This document shows, piece after piece, positions 47,245 through 55,661 of a stretch of DNA of 64,000 nucleotides. Position 1 is the first letter of the stretch; each line of letters starts with the position of its first letter. This DNA is from Clostridia bacterium. GTDB lineage: Bacteria > Bacillota > Clostridia > Acetivibrionales > DSM-2933. The notes beneath the pieces are model-generated. The model worked only from the letters and a program-made list of their open reading frames with translations. It searched no databases and was not told the origin of the DNA. Location: positions 38,456 through 102,455 of the forward strand of contig JAOAEJ010000073.1 in assembly GCA_026416815.1 (NCBI GenBank). Direction: 5' to 3'. A program made the position numbers and the translations under genes.

Positions 47245-48753
47245 TTAATATGTTGCGGCTGGCAACTTTAGTACAACTTGAGTACCATTTCCCGGAGCAC
47301 TAATTATATCCATAATACTAGAGTTATCAAAAAATATCCTAAGTCTATTAATTACATTGTTCATCCCTATACCGGTGGTGTGACCTGTTTTAAGGTGTGC
47401 AATACGAGAACCATCGCTGTTACCTTCCAGAATCTCTTTTATAATCTCTGAATCCATACCTTTGCCATTATCCTTTATCACTATCTCAACTAAATCACCT
47501 TTTGTGGCTACAGTTAATGTAATTACTCCGCCTACCTCCATTTCACTAATTCCATGAATGAATGCATTTTCAATAAGAGGCTGAAGTATCATGCACGGCA
47601 TTACAATATCAATAGCACTTTCATCAATCTCTTGGAAGAATTCTATCCTGTCTGCAAATCTTGCCTTTAAGATATAAATATATGAGTTTACGTTATCAAT
47701 TTCCTCTCTCAATGTTACAGGTTTGTCCATTTTCCTTAAATTATATCTAAATAGATTGGCAATATTCTCAATAAAAACACACGTATTATCAGCACCTTCC
47801 AGCATGGCAATCTGTGCTCCTGCATTAAGGGTATTGAATAAAAAATGAGGGTTTATCTGAGATTGAAGGGCCTGAAGTTCTGCATCTTTTAACACATTTT
47901 TCATTACAAGATTCTGCATTTCCTGTTCTTTCAGCCTGCTTTCCAGTTTAGCCTTCTCTTTCAGCTCTCCTATGTGGCTTCGTATGTTGGATGTCATCTT
48001 ATTAAACGCATTTGCCATTACGCTGATTTCGTCGTTTGTATCTACCAACACCTTCTCCACTTCAAAGTTGCCCTTGGAAATCTCATTAGCAGCTTTTGCC
48101 AGACTAATAATCGGCTTTGTAATTCTGTAGGTAAACCAGAAAATTAATACAGCATTAAACACTGTCACAAAAATAATAATTACTATATTCAAAATTTGTG
48201 CAGAGTTGAGGTTATGGAATATCTTAAGATACCATTGAGTATTTTCTCTCATCTGCCCAATATTGACTTTATTTATATAAATATTTATATAGTTCAATAC
48301 TTTACTCGCTTCATCATAATGGGCGGCATACTCCGATACATTTCTTCCCCTCTTAGCATTAACTGCGGCATCTGTTTCATATAGGTAGGTATTAATCATA
48401 TTTGAAATATCCTTAAGTAAAAGCCTGCTTTCACTACTTACAGCCTCATTACCGATTTTTTTCGTAGAATCCCTTAACTCACCGCTAAACCTTATATATT
48501 CTTTTAAGCTATCGGATCGCTTAGTTATAAGGTAACTTTCCAGATATCGATCTACCTTTGTAATTTTTTCACTGACCTCATTAAGTGAAACACTTCTTTG
48601 AAACATAGAGTTTATCTTTAGCATGAACATGTATGCATTATAATAAGTATATATACTGGTAATTGCCATAACTAAAGTTATAAACATACAGTAAGCTATA
48701 AGACGTTTTCTAATTTTATTATTATGTAGTAAGTTCAATGTAAAACGCTTCAT
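47245..48753 (-). CDS. LytS/YesM-type sensor histidine kinase
   Basis: A 502-residue kinase with two membrane segments (about 15-40 and 190-215) around an extracellular region, a HAMP domain (TYRITKPIISLAKAANEISK), the His_kinase motif ALQSQINPHFLFNTLNAG with the phospho-accepting His, and an ATPase domain (IVIKDNGKGMDSEI, TTGIGMNNVINRLR). The extracellular part is small (about 150 residues), as expected if the neighbouring membrane-anchored sugar-binding protein provides ligand sensing. It starts 11 bases after that gene. Confidence 0.93.
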   Translation of the reverse strand: MKRFTLNLLHNNKIRKRLIAYCMFITLVMAITSIYTYYNAYMFMLKINSMFQRSVSLNEVSEKITKVDRYLESYLITKRSDSLKEYIRFSGELRDSTKKIGNEAVSSESRLLLKDISNMINTYLYETDAAVNAKRGRNVSEYAAHYDEASKVLNYINIYINKVNIGQMRENTQWYLKIFHNLNSAQILNIVIIIFVTVFNAVLIFWFTYRITKPIISLAKAANEISKGNFEVEKVLVDTNDEISVMANAFNKMTSNIRSHIGELKEKAKLESRLKEQEMQNLVMKNVLKDAELQALQSQINPHFLFNTLNAGAQIAMLEGADNTCVFIENIANLFRYNLRKMDKPVTLREEIDNVNSYIYILKARFADRIEFFQEIDESAIDIVMPCMILQPLIENAFIHGISEMEVGGVITLTVATKGDLVEIVIKDNGKGMDSEIIKEILEGNSDGSRIAHLKTGHTTGIGMNNVINRLRIFFDNSSIMDIISAPGNGTQVVLKLPAATY

Positions 48754-48764
48754 CTCAAAACACC

Positions 48765-49790
48765 CTATTCTTCATTAGACTCATCGTTTTTGACAAACTC
48801 ATGTAGATTCTTGGAATTAATTACTTCTACTCCGGTATCAATATAAGATGATGTCCTCTTCTTTCTTTTAGCTTCAACCATTGTTTTAATACCCTCATAA
48901 CCCATCATATAAGGGTTGCTTGCTACAGTTCCATAAATAATACCCTTATCAATATATCTAAGAATTTCAGGAGTATTATCACAACCAATAATTATAACAC
49001 TTCCTACTTTATTAATATCTACAAGCACTTGGGCAGCACCGGTTGTATCCTTTGAGCTGGTACATAATATTGCATTCACCTCCGGGAATTCATTCAAGAC
49101 CTCCCTCGTAACTTCCTCAGCATTGAAAATACCATTACCTGTATATCTTATGGTCGTTATATTAACCGTCGAAAAGGATTTCACAGCCTCTTTAAAGCCC
49201 GTAAGATACAGATTCTGGCTAAGATTTTTCTTATAGTCATTATTAAAGGTATTTAAAATAACAGCTACTCCCGCTTTACCTCCCGTTGCTTCTACCAGCA
49301 GTCTTCCAGCCTCCTGACCTGATTTGTAATTATTTGTTCCTATAAAAGCAATACGCTTACTGTCAGCAGAATCATCCTTAATGGTAATACACGGAATGTT
49401 TTTTTCTGTGGCTTTATTAATCAAAGGCCTAAACCGTTCCTCGTCTCCTACATGTGTCAAAATACCATCTACCTTGGAGGCAATAGCTATATCCAAATAC
49501 TGAAGCTCTTCATCAATATTCGTAAACCTAGGTCCGTTAAATTCCACTTCTACATTTAACTCCTCAGCAGCAGTAGTGATCCCTTCCTTAAAAGATAACC
49601 AGAAAGGGTCAACGGTATTGTGCACAATCACTGCGAAATGGTATTGTGCCTTAGAAGTGCTTTCATTAAAGCTGGGGTTACTAACAATAGCAAACTTATC
49701 TCCAATCTGAAAATAGTAAATCGAAAAAATAATTGATGACAAAAAAGTAACTAAAAATACTGAAACGAATAGAAGGTAGGCCTTTTTCAT
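48765..49790 (-). CDS. Membrane-anchored sugar-binding sensor (XylFII-like)
   Basis: A 341-residue periplasmic-binding-protein-fold protein with an uncleaved-looking N-terminal membrane segment (YLLFVSVFLVTFLSSIIFSI) and no lipobox. The ATG at 49790 follows GGGAG. The ligand domain is of the ribose/xylose-binding type (HFAVIVHNTVDPFWLSFKEG, IPCITIKDDSADSKRIAFIG, NAILCTSSKDTTGAAQVL, IIIGCDNTPEI). Together with the adjacent kinase and regulator it has the layout of the XylFII-LytS-YesN three-component system known from clostridia. The sugar is unknown. Confidence 0.85.
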   Translation of the reverse strand: MKKAYLLFVSVFLVTFLSSIIFSIYYFQIGDKFAIVSNPSFNESTSKAQYHFAVIVHNTVDPFWLSFKEGITTAAEELNVEVEFNGPRFTNIDEELQYLDIAIASKVDGILTHVGDEERFRPLINKATEKNIPCITIKDDSADSKRIAFIGTNNYKSGQEAGRLLVEATGGKAGVAVILNTFNNDYKKNLSQNLYLTGFKEAVKSFSTVNITTIRYTGNGIFNAEEVTREVLNEFPEVNAILCTSSKDTTGAAQVLVDINKVGSVIIIGCDNTPEILRYIDKGIIYGTVASNPYMMGYEGIKTMVEAKRKKRTSSYIDTGVEVINSKNLHEFVKNDESNEE

Positions 49791-49809
49791 AAAAACTCCC
49801 TGCTTAGTT

Positions 49810-49839
49810 ATTATAGAATTTTTAACCATTCATAGTAAA
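49810..49839 (-). promoter_or_regulatory. Promoter of the sugar-sensing operon
   Basis: TTTACT (49834-49839) and TATAAT (49810-49815) on the minus strand with an 18-bp spacer; the -10 lies about 20 bp before the start codon, so the leader would be very short. Confidence 0.6.
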
Positions 49840-49966
49840 CTATTCCTAGTATAAGATATTTTACATTAATGCGTGCAGGAAATAAAGTGCTAAAAATAAG
49901 ATGTATAGGTAAATCAAGGAAATAGACAATATAGGGCGTATTAATATATCCCTAAACAAAAAAAGA

Positions 49967-49997
49967 AATGAGTAGGTTTAAAGTTAACCTACTCATT
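49967..49997 (-). terminator. Terminator of lspA-rluD
   Basis: AATGAGTAGGTT and AACCTACTCATT form a perfect 12-bp stem with a 7-base loop, followed on the minus strand by TCTTTTTTT. The rluD stop codon lies inside the stem. Confidence 0.95.
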
Positions 49998-50900
49998 CCG
50001 TAACTGCTCAAGGAGAATATTAAAATATTCTGGTATCTCTGACTCAAACTCCACATATTCACTGGTTGCAGGATGTACAAATCCAAGGGTTTTGGCATGT
50101 AACACCTGTCCTTCAGTAACGAATTTCTGACGTTTCTTCCCATAGATCGGGTCTCCTACAACAGGATAACCTATATAAGACATATGGACACGTATCTGAT
50201 GGGTTCTTCCCGTCTCCAGTTTGAGCTCTATAAAAGTAGCATCCTTAAACCTCTCCAGCACTTTAAAATACGTGACAGCTCTTCTACCATTCTTGGTGTT
50301 TACAGCCATTTTTTTCCTATCAACCGGGTGCCTGCCTATGGGTGCATCGACTTTTCCGGAGTCTTCTCTTATAACACCATCAACAAGCGCTATATACACT
50401 CTTTTAATATCGTGCGTTTTTAGCAGTTCCGAAAGCTTTTCATGGGCTGCATTGTTTTTAGCTACAACCAGAAGACCCGTAGTGTCCTTATCAATCCTGT
50501 GTACTATTCCCGGCCTTATGACGCCGTTAATATCCGATAAGCTGTCGCCGCAGTATTCCATAAGTGCATTGACAAGAGTACCTGAATAATTACCCGCCGC
50601 AGGGTGTACAACCATCCCCTTAGGTTTATTTACTACAATTATATCACTATCTTCGTAAACAATTTCCAAATCGATTTTTTCGGGTACTACATCAAGCTTT
50701 TCAGGCACAGGAATTCTTATAGTAATCTTTTGGTTTTCCTTAAGCTTATAATTAGCTTTGACTTTTTTGTCATCCACAAGTACCATTCCATCATTTACAA
50801 GCTTCTGAATAAAGGTACGTGAATATTGGTCAAGTTTTGTAGGCAGCCAAGCGTCCAACCTTATATCATTTCTGTCTGCAATCACATTTATTTCTTCCAT
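49989..50900 (-). CDS. rluD: RluD-family large-subunit rRNA pseudouridine synthase
   Basis: A 303-residue RluA/RluD-type enzyme with an N-terminal S4 RNA-binding domain (YSRTFIQKLVNDGMVLVDDK) and the catalytic domain with GIVHRIDKDTTGLLVVAKN holding the catalytic Asp, and LETGRTHQIRVHMSYIGYPV. Members modify 23S rRNA helix 69 or similar sites; the exact target cannot be fixed from sequence. It starts two bases after lspA ends; the lspA-rluD pair is common in Firmicutes. Confidence 0.93.
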   Translation of the reverse strand: MEEINVIADRNDIRLDAWLPTKLDQYSRTFIQKLVNDGMVLVDDKKVKANYKLKENQKITIRIPVPEKLDVVPEKIDLEIVYEDSDIIVVNKPKGMVVHPAAGNYSGTLVNALMEYCGDSLSDINGVIRPGIVHRIDKDTTGLLVVAKNNAAHEKLSELLKTHDIKRVYIALVDGVIREDSGKVDAPIGRHPVDRKKMAVNTKNGRRAVTYFKVLERFKDATFIELKLETGRTHQIRVHMSYIGYPVVGDPIYGKKRQKFVTEGQVLHAKTLGFVHPATSEYVEFESEIPEYFNILLEQLRNE

Positions 50901-50902
50901 AA

Positions 50903-51388
50903 CTATTGAATCTTCCCCGTTTCTCCTTCAACCTTCTTGTCATCCTTTTCCTGATAAACAAACAATAAATAATAGGACAAAAGGAATGTACCAATCACTA
51001 CAAAAGTATCAGCTATATTAAAATTCGGAAATTCATAGGTCCCTATATAGAATTGTAAAAAGTCAACTACACTTCCTTCGGTCGCTCTGTCTATAAGATT
51101 CCCAATTGCTCCTCCGAGTATAAAGGCTACAGCTGTCTTTAATAATTTATTATTTGACTTAAAAAGAAAATAAAACAAAATTATCGAAACTATGGCTGTT
51201 AAGGCAATAAAGAAGTATCGCCCCCCCTGAAACATTCCCCATGCAGCGCCTTTGTTTCTGGTATAAGTTAAATAGAAAAAGTTGTCTATTACAGGTATTG
51301 AAGTATGCATATCAATCTTATCTGCAACTAAAATTTTGGTTATTCTGTCTGAAGCGATTATCAATAAAATTATAACTATCCACAGCAT
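50903..51388 (-). CDS. lspA: Lipoprotein signal peptidase (LspA)
   Basis: The membrane aspartyl protease that cuts prolipoprotein signal peptides after lipidation. The 161-residue protein has four membrane segments and the two catalytic Asp residues in GGAIGNLIDRATEGSVVDFL and FPNFNIADTFVVIGTFLL. The tail is charged (YQEKDDKKVEGETGK). The window also encodes two of its likely substrates, lipoproteins at 44515 and 51510. A near-consensus promoter lies 60 bp upstream. Confidence 0.95.
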   Translation of the reverse strand: MLWIVIILLIIASDRITKILVADKIDMHTSIPVIDNFFYLTYTRNKGAAWGMFQGGRYFFIALTAIVSIILFYFLFKSNNKLLKTAVAFILGGAIGNLIDRATEGSVVDFLQFYIGTYEFPNFNIADTFVVIGTFLLSYYLLFVYQEKDDKKVEGETGKIQ

Positions 51389-51447
51389 TTAGCTTGCATT
51401 CCTCTCATCTAATAGTAGTAGGCAGTATTTATATAATAATTAGTATC

Positions 51448-51476
51448 ATTATACATTCCTGCCTATCCTCTGTAAA
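51448..51476 (-). promoter_or_regulatory. lspA-rluD promoter
   Basis: TTTACA (51471-51476) and TATAAT (51448-51453) on the minus strand with a 17-bp spacer. Confidence 0.85.
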
Positions 51477-51509
51477 GGTTGAACATTTTAATAAATAAGA
51501 TTTATAGTT

Positions 51510-53183
51510 TTATCTATTAGGAATATACCACTGAGTTATATCATGATATCTATCCCAAATATATGGTTTTAGTTCCCCTTTGATTTTTTTGTTATACAGC
51601 ACAGCGTCGTTATAAAAATACAGTCCTATATAGGGGACTTCATCAGTTATAATATTTTTCATATTTATAAATAACGCTTTTTTTCTTGTAGTATCATTTT
51701 CTACAAGAATCTGCTGAAGGTAGCTATCTACCGAAGGATTCTTATAGCCTGAAACATTAAATCCCGTTGCTATCTCCGCAGATGAATAAGCAAAGGATAT
51801 ATCGGGTATAGATGTAACCGTATTGCCCATAAACACCATATCGAATTTACGTGACCTTACACGCTTAAACAGTTCATCCCAGCCCATTTTTTTTATTTCC
51901 AGTTTAACACCGGCCTCTTCCAGCTGTTTTTTTATTGCCTCTGCGACTTTAATCCTTACTTGATTATCTTCATTTACCAAAAGTTCAAATTTTAGCGGTA
52001 CATTTATCCCCTTTATGTTTTTATACGTTGTGTCCTTCTGTTCTTTCCATCCGTTTGCTAAAAGTAACTCCCTTGCTTTTGAGGCACTCGGCGTATAAGA
52101 AATCACATTAGTATCATAAAGCCATGTATCGGGTATGACAGGCAAATCGGTAATAACAGCTTCCCCCGGTAATAAATCATCTACCAGCTCACTCTTATTA
52201 ACTGCGTATGCAACTGCCTGTCTTACTATCTTATCGCTCAAAATAGCATTGGATAGATTAAAGGCTATATACTCATATTTTTTACTTGCATACTTTCTAA
52301 TGGATAAATCAGATCGTCCTGCGTATTTCAGATAATCATCATTACTAATAGGCACTATATCAACATCTCTGGCCTGAAATGCATTAATACCATCATTTGC
52401 TGTTGGATAAACCTTAACATTAACTTCTGCAATATAAGGAGCATCATTCATTTTTTCATCGGCGGCTCTTAACCCCCACCAATTGTCACTAGTAGTCAGT
52501 TTGATACCGTCCTTATCACTGCGAGACAAAAACTTGTAAGGTCCGGTACCTACAGGTGTTATATTTCTTTGTGAATCTAACTTAAAAACATCCTCATTTA
52601 CATAGTAATGCTTAGGTATAATAGGAAATGACATTAATTCCGCTGTAAATGAATAGGGCCTCTTTAGTACAATCCTAAAATTACTGCGATCTATAGCTCC
52701 AAATGTAGTTATGTTATCCAGGTTCTTTTTATAAATTGAATTTGACTTGGCATTTATTATAGTAGCCATAGTAAATTCTACATCCTCCGCAGTAAAAGGC
52801 ATTTTATTGTGCCAGAAAACATTATCACGTAAATGAAAAGTCCATGTTAATCCATCGGTGGATATATCCCATCTATCTGCAAGTTTAGGGATAGGCTTCT
52901 GATTTTCGTCCAGCTTTACAAGCCCTTCAAATATCAACTTACAGAAATCCTGCACATAAATATTATTTGATAAAACCGGATTTAAAGTATCGGGATTCGT
53001 CGTAAAAAGATTTACCGTCCCCCCCTTAACAGGCCCCATATCCATAATATCATCATTATCATTGACGTCCTCATGCTTCACCTCTTGCTTACCACTCTTC
53101 ACCGAATCTACGGGAAGCTTGCATGAAGTCATCGTTAAAAGTATAGTTGTCATTAAAATAAGAAGTGAACAGAATTTTCTCAC
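51510..53183 (-). CDS. Peptide-type ABC transporter substrate-binding lipoprotein
   Basis: A 557-residue family 5 extracellular solute-binding protein (OppA/DppA-like). Signal peptide with lipobox MTSC at about residue 20, then a charged linker. Family signatures: PDTLNPVLSNNIYVQDF, LADRWDISTDGLTWTFHLRD, FTAEDVEFTMATI and VGTGPYKFLSRSDKDG. It starts at a GTG after AGAAGGAG, 14 bp from pgeF, and shares its transcript. No permease or ATPase genes are next to it, so the transporter partner is elsewhere or it has a non-transport role. Confidence 0.9.
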   Translation of the reverse strand: MRKFCSLLILMTTILLTMTSCKLPVDSVKSGKQEVKHEDVNDNDDIMDMGPVKGGTVNLFTTNPDTLNPVLSNNIYVQDFCKLIFEGLVKLDENQKPIPKLADRWDISTDGLTWTFHLRDNVFWHNKMPFTAEDVEFTMATIINAKSNSIYKKNLDNITTFGAIDRSNFRIVLKRPYSFTAELMSFPIIPKHYYVNEDVFKLDSQRNITPVGTGPYKFLSRSDKDGIKLTTSDNWWGLRAADEKMNDAPYIAEVNVKVYPTANDGINAFQARDVDIVPISNDDYLKYAGRSDLSIRKYASKKYEYIAFNLSNAILSDKIVRQAVAYAVNKSELVDDLLPGEAVITDLPVIPDTWLYDTNVISYTPSASKARELLLANGWKEQKDTTYKNIKGINVPLKFELLVNEDNQVRIKVAEAIKKQLEEAGVKLEIKKMGWDELFKRVRSRKFDMVFMGNTVTSIPDISFAYSSAEIATGFNVSGYKNPSVDSYLQQILVENDTTRKKALFINMKNIITDEVPYIGLYFYNDAVLYNKKIKGELKPYIWDRYHDITQWYIPNR

Positions 53184-53197
53184 CGCAAACGCTCCTT

Positions 53198-54037
53198 CTA
53201 ATTTATCTGCATAATAGCAGCAAGGCTGCCGGTTTTACCTTTGTCTCCTCTATGTGAAAAGAAAACATCGTTATTGCACTTTGTACAAATACCACTAACA
53301 CAAATATTATCCTCAGGTACACCGGCGTCAATAAGTGTATCTCTGATTATCCCTTGCAGGTTTATAAGCCATTTTCCATCACTTTTTTTTGAACAATACT
53401 TTTCACTCCAGTTAAGCTTTTCTATAAACTCATTATATACTTCATCACCTACTTCAAAGCAGCATTGGCTTATAGAAGGGCCAATGGCAGCTTCTATTTT
53501 GGACGCGCTGCACCCATATTCATTGACCATTTTCATTACTGTTTCCCTGGCAATCTCTTTTACTGTCCCACGCCAGCCTGAATGGGAAATAGCAATAACC
53601 TTTCTTTCAGGCTCAAAGAAAAATACAGGGACGCAGTCAGCATAAAAAGTAACTAATGCTACTTCCTTCTTATTAGTAATAAGCCCATCATAACCTATTA
53701 TATCACTTTCTCTTAGAATACCCTTACCCCTGTCATCTTCGGTAACAGATTTTATTTTGTTATCGTGTACTTGATTTGAAAATACCATGTTGCTGCAATT
53801 GATATTTAAAGCACCAGCTATCCTACTATAGTTTTCCTCTACATTCTCTCTTAAATCTTTTCTGTTAAATCCGAGATTAAGAAAGCTGCATTCTCCTGTA
53901 CTTACACCTCCCAATCTGGTGGTAAAGCAATGGCTTATAATACCCTCATATTTTTTAAAATTTTTAAACTGTATATATTCCACTCCATCATTTTTAACAT
54001 AAATTATGCTATCATTATTGGTAATCTGCTTATTCAA
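53198..54037 (-). CDS. pgeF: PgeF/YfiH-family multicopper polyphenol-oxidase-like protein
   Basis: A 279-residue member of the YfiH/LACC1 family. PgeF in E. coli corrects misincorporated L-Ser in peptidoglycan, and related proteins cleave purine nucleosides. The zinc-binding set is visible: FSNQVHDNKI (His), TFYADCVPVFFFEP (Cys), and ISHSGWRGTVKEIA (His). SISQCCFEVGDEV is also conserved. It starts at a TTG after GGAGGG, so translation may be modest. The gene lies upstream of the peptide-binding lipoprotein; the precise reaction here is not known. Confidence 0.88.
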   Translation of the reverse strand: MNKQITNNDSIIYVKNDGVEYIQFKNFKKYEGIISHCFTTRLGGVSTGECSFLNLGFNRKDLRENVEENYSRIAGALNINCSNMVFSNQVHDNKIKSVTEDDRGKGILRESDIIGYDGLITNKKEVALVTFYADCVPVFFFEPERKVIAISHSGWRGTVKEIARETVMKMVNEYGCSASKIEAAIGPSISQCCFEVGDEVYNEFIEKLNWSEKYCSKKSDGKWLINLQGIIRDTLIDAGVPEDNICVSGICTKCNNDVFFSHRGDKGKTGSLAAIMQIN

Positions 54038-54068
54038 CTTTCTGCACCCTCCATAGCCATTTTAAAAA

Positions 54069-54097
54069 ATCATATCACACATTATTTATATTCTCAA
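54069..54097 (-). promoter_or_regulatory. pgeF promoter
   Basis: TTGAGA (54092-54097) and TATGAT (54069-54074) on the minus strand with a 17-bp spacer, about 30 bp upstream of the start codon. Confidence 0.75.
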
Positions 54098-54190
54098 CGG
54101 TTCTACTTTTCTCCCCGAATATTATTATTTGGTTTATATGCACGAAAATGCTATATAATATGTTATATTTATATTAATACCTTTTACAAC

Positions 54191-54217
54191 AAAAAAAAAG
54201 CACTGTTCAAATGCTTT
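54191..54217 (-). terminator. spoVS terminator
   Basis: On the minus strand AAAGCA pairs with TGCTTT around a 9-base loop and is followed by a run of T. The stem is short but the T run is long. Confidence 0.75.
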
Positions 54218-54272
54218 CTTTTCAAGATAAATTTTATAAATTACCTTTTTGCACTTCATGTATAGTTGAATA

Positions 54273-54536
54273 TTACCTTCTTGGCTCAACAATCAACTTA
54301 ATAGCAGTTCTTTCCTCTCCATCAATCTGTATATCAGTGAATGCGGGTATACAAATCAATTCAAGGCCTGAAGGTGCCACAAATCCCCTTGCTATCGCTA
54401 CTGCCTTCACCGCCTGGTTCAATGCGCCTGCTCCTATTGCCTGTATTTCGGCTGACCCCTTTTCCCTGATTACTCCGGCTAATGCTCCTGCAATGGAATT
54501 TGGATTAGATTTTGCTGAGACTTTTAATACATCCAT
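54273..54536 (-). CDS. spoVS: Stage V sporulation protein S
   Basis: SpoVS is a small protein needed for coat assembly and engulfment progress in Bacillus, with an Alba-like fold. The 87-residue sequence is highly typical: MDVLKVSAKSNPNSIAGALA, IQAIGAGALNQAVKAVAIAR and FTDIQIDGEERTAIKLIVEP. It has a sigma-H-like promoter upstream and its own terminator, so it is monocistronic. It supports a spore-forming host. Confidence 0.97.
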   Translation of the reverse strand: MDVLKVSAKSNPNSIAGALAGVIREKGSAEIQAIGAGALNQAVKAVAIARGFVAPSGLELICIPAFTDIQIDGEERTAIKLIVEPRR

Positions 54537-54567
54537 AAGTTAACCCCCTAAAACGTTCTTCAGAAAT

Positions 54568-54597
54568 ACTATTCTACATAAACTATGAAATTCCTCT
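54568..54597 (-). promoter_or_regulatory. Sigma-H-like promoter of spoVS
   Basis: On the minus strand AGAGGAATT is followed after 11 bases by GTAGAATAG, close to the sigma-H consensus RNAGGAWWW-N11-12-RNNGAATWW. Bacillus spoVS is also sigma-H dependent. Confidence 0.75.
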
Positions 54598-54654
54598 TTA
54601 TTAGTGTAAATTTAGTAAAATAATACATATTTATTGAAATTTTTTATACATAAT

Positions 54655-54688
54655 AAATAAAAAAAGTAGTGCTTTTACACTACTTTTT
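54655..54688 (-). terminator. ymdB terminator
   Basis: AAAAAGTAGTG and CACTACTTTTT form a perfect 11-bp stem with a 6-base loop, followed by T-rich sequence on the minus strand; it overlaps the ymdB stop codon. Confidence 0.93.
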
Positions 54689-55470
54689 TATTGGTCTATT
54701 ATTCTTGAAATTCTTTGGATGGTTATTGTTTTTCCTGTTTTTTCATCTATCTCCATAACGACAGCATTAAACTGAACACTACCTTTTGCTACTTCAAATT
54801 TCGCAGGCATATGAGTAATAAATTTATTGATAATTATCTCTCTATCAACGCCTATAATACCTTCATAAGGACCAGTCATTCCGACATCTGTTATATATGC
54901 TGTTCCGAAGGGCAAAATTCTCTCGTCAGCTGTCTGAACATGGGTATGTGTCCCCAGAACACAACTTACCCTTCCGTCCAGATACCAGGCCAGTGCAGTT
55001 TTTTCAGAAGTTGCCTCTGCATGCATATCTACTATTACAACTTTTACAAAGCTTTTGAGGTAATCCAATTCTTTTTCTGCCGCTTTAAAAGGACAGTCTA
55101 TACTATCCATATAAACTCGTCCCATTAGGTTTAAAACACCAATTTTCCCATTTTTGCCGTTTATAATGGCAGATCCTTTTCCGGGAAGCTCTTGTGGGTA
55201 ATTTGCAGGCCTTACGATTTTAGGATCACAATCAATAAAGTTAAGAATTTCCCTCTTGGACCAAGTGTGATTACCCATTGTTATTGCATCTACACCGGAC
55301 TTATACAGCTCCTGTGCAACAACATATGTAATACCACTTCCTCCCGCTGCATTTTCACAATTGGCTATACAAAAATCTATTGCATGTTCCTTTTTGATAA
55401 AGGCAATCATCTCTTTCGCAGCTTTCCTACCAGGATTTCCAACAATATCACCTATAAATAAAATTTTCAA
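54688..55470 (-). CDS. ymdB: YmdB-family metallophosphoesterase (2',3'-cyclic nucleotide type)
   Basis: A 260-residue phosphoesterase that in Bacillus degrades cyclic nucleotides and switches cells between motility and biofilm. Metal-binding motifs: LFIGDIVGNPGRKA, IANCENAAGGSG, ITMGNHTWSKREIL, IVDMHAEATSEK, LGTHTHVQTADE. The start is a TTG at 55470, seven bases after GGGAGG; an earlier in-frame TTG is too close to that site. It lies downstream of rny as in Bacillus, but a terminator and a palindromic repeat separate the two. Confidence 0.92.
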   Translation of the reverse strand: MKILFIGDIVGNPGRKAAKEMIAFIKKEHAIDFCIANCENAAGGSGITYVVAQELYKSGVDAITMGNHTWSKREILNFIDCDPKIVRPANYPQELPGKGSAIINGKNGKIGVLNLMGRVYMDSIDCPFKAAEKELDYLKSFVKVVIVDMHAEATSEKTALAWYLDGRVSCVLGTHTHVQTADERILPFGTAYITDVGMTGPYEGIIGVDREIIINKFITHMPAKFEVAKGSVQFNAVVMEIDEKTGKTITIQRISRIIDQ

Positions 55471-55488
55471 AAACAAGCCTCCCTGCTA

Positions 55489-55590
55489 TATAGTTAACCA
55501 AACTTAAAAGTGATTTTTTCCAGCTAGGAAACCACCACTTACTACAGGTGTCTCCCTAGCTGGAAATCACTAAGTCTAACTTTTGTTATC
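55489..55590. repeat. Palindromic intergenic repeat, copy B
   Basis: A 102-bp near-palindrome between rny and ymdB. The core AGTGATTTTTTCCAGCTAGG faces CCTAGCTGGAAATCACT. The 62-bp core differs from copy A at only about eight positions, in the same orientation. The outer arms (TATAGTTAACC and TTTTGTTATCTATA) are less matched than in copy A. Confidence 0.88.
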
Positions 55591-55616
55591 TATACATGTA
55601 CAAATTTTGCGTAGAC

Positions 55617-55650
55617 AATATAAAAAGCGTGATATCACGCTTTTTATATT
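55617..55650 (-). terminator. rny terminator
   Basis: A perfect 34-bp palindrome: AATATAAAAAGCGTGAT and its exact complement. The A and T runs make it work in either direction; rny ends 12 bases upstream of it. Confidence 0.93.
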
Positions 55651-55661
55651 ATTATAATTAT

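Noticed and set aside
54130..54165. Plus-strand TTGGTT...TATAAT promoter-like sequence
   Set aside because: Spacer of 19 bp and no plus-strand gene downstream.
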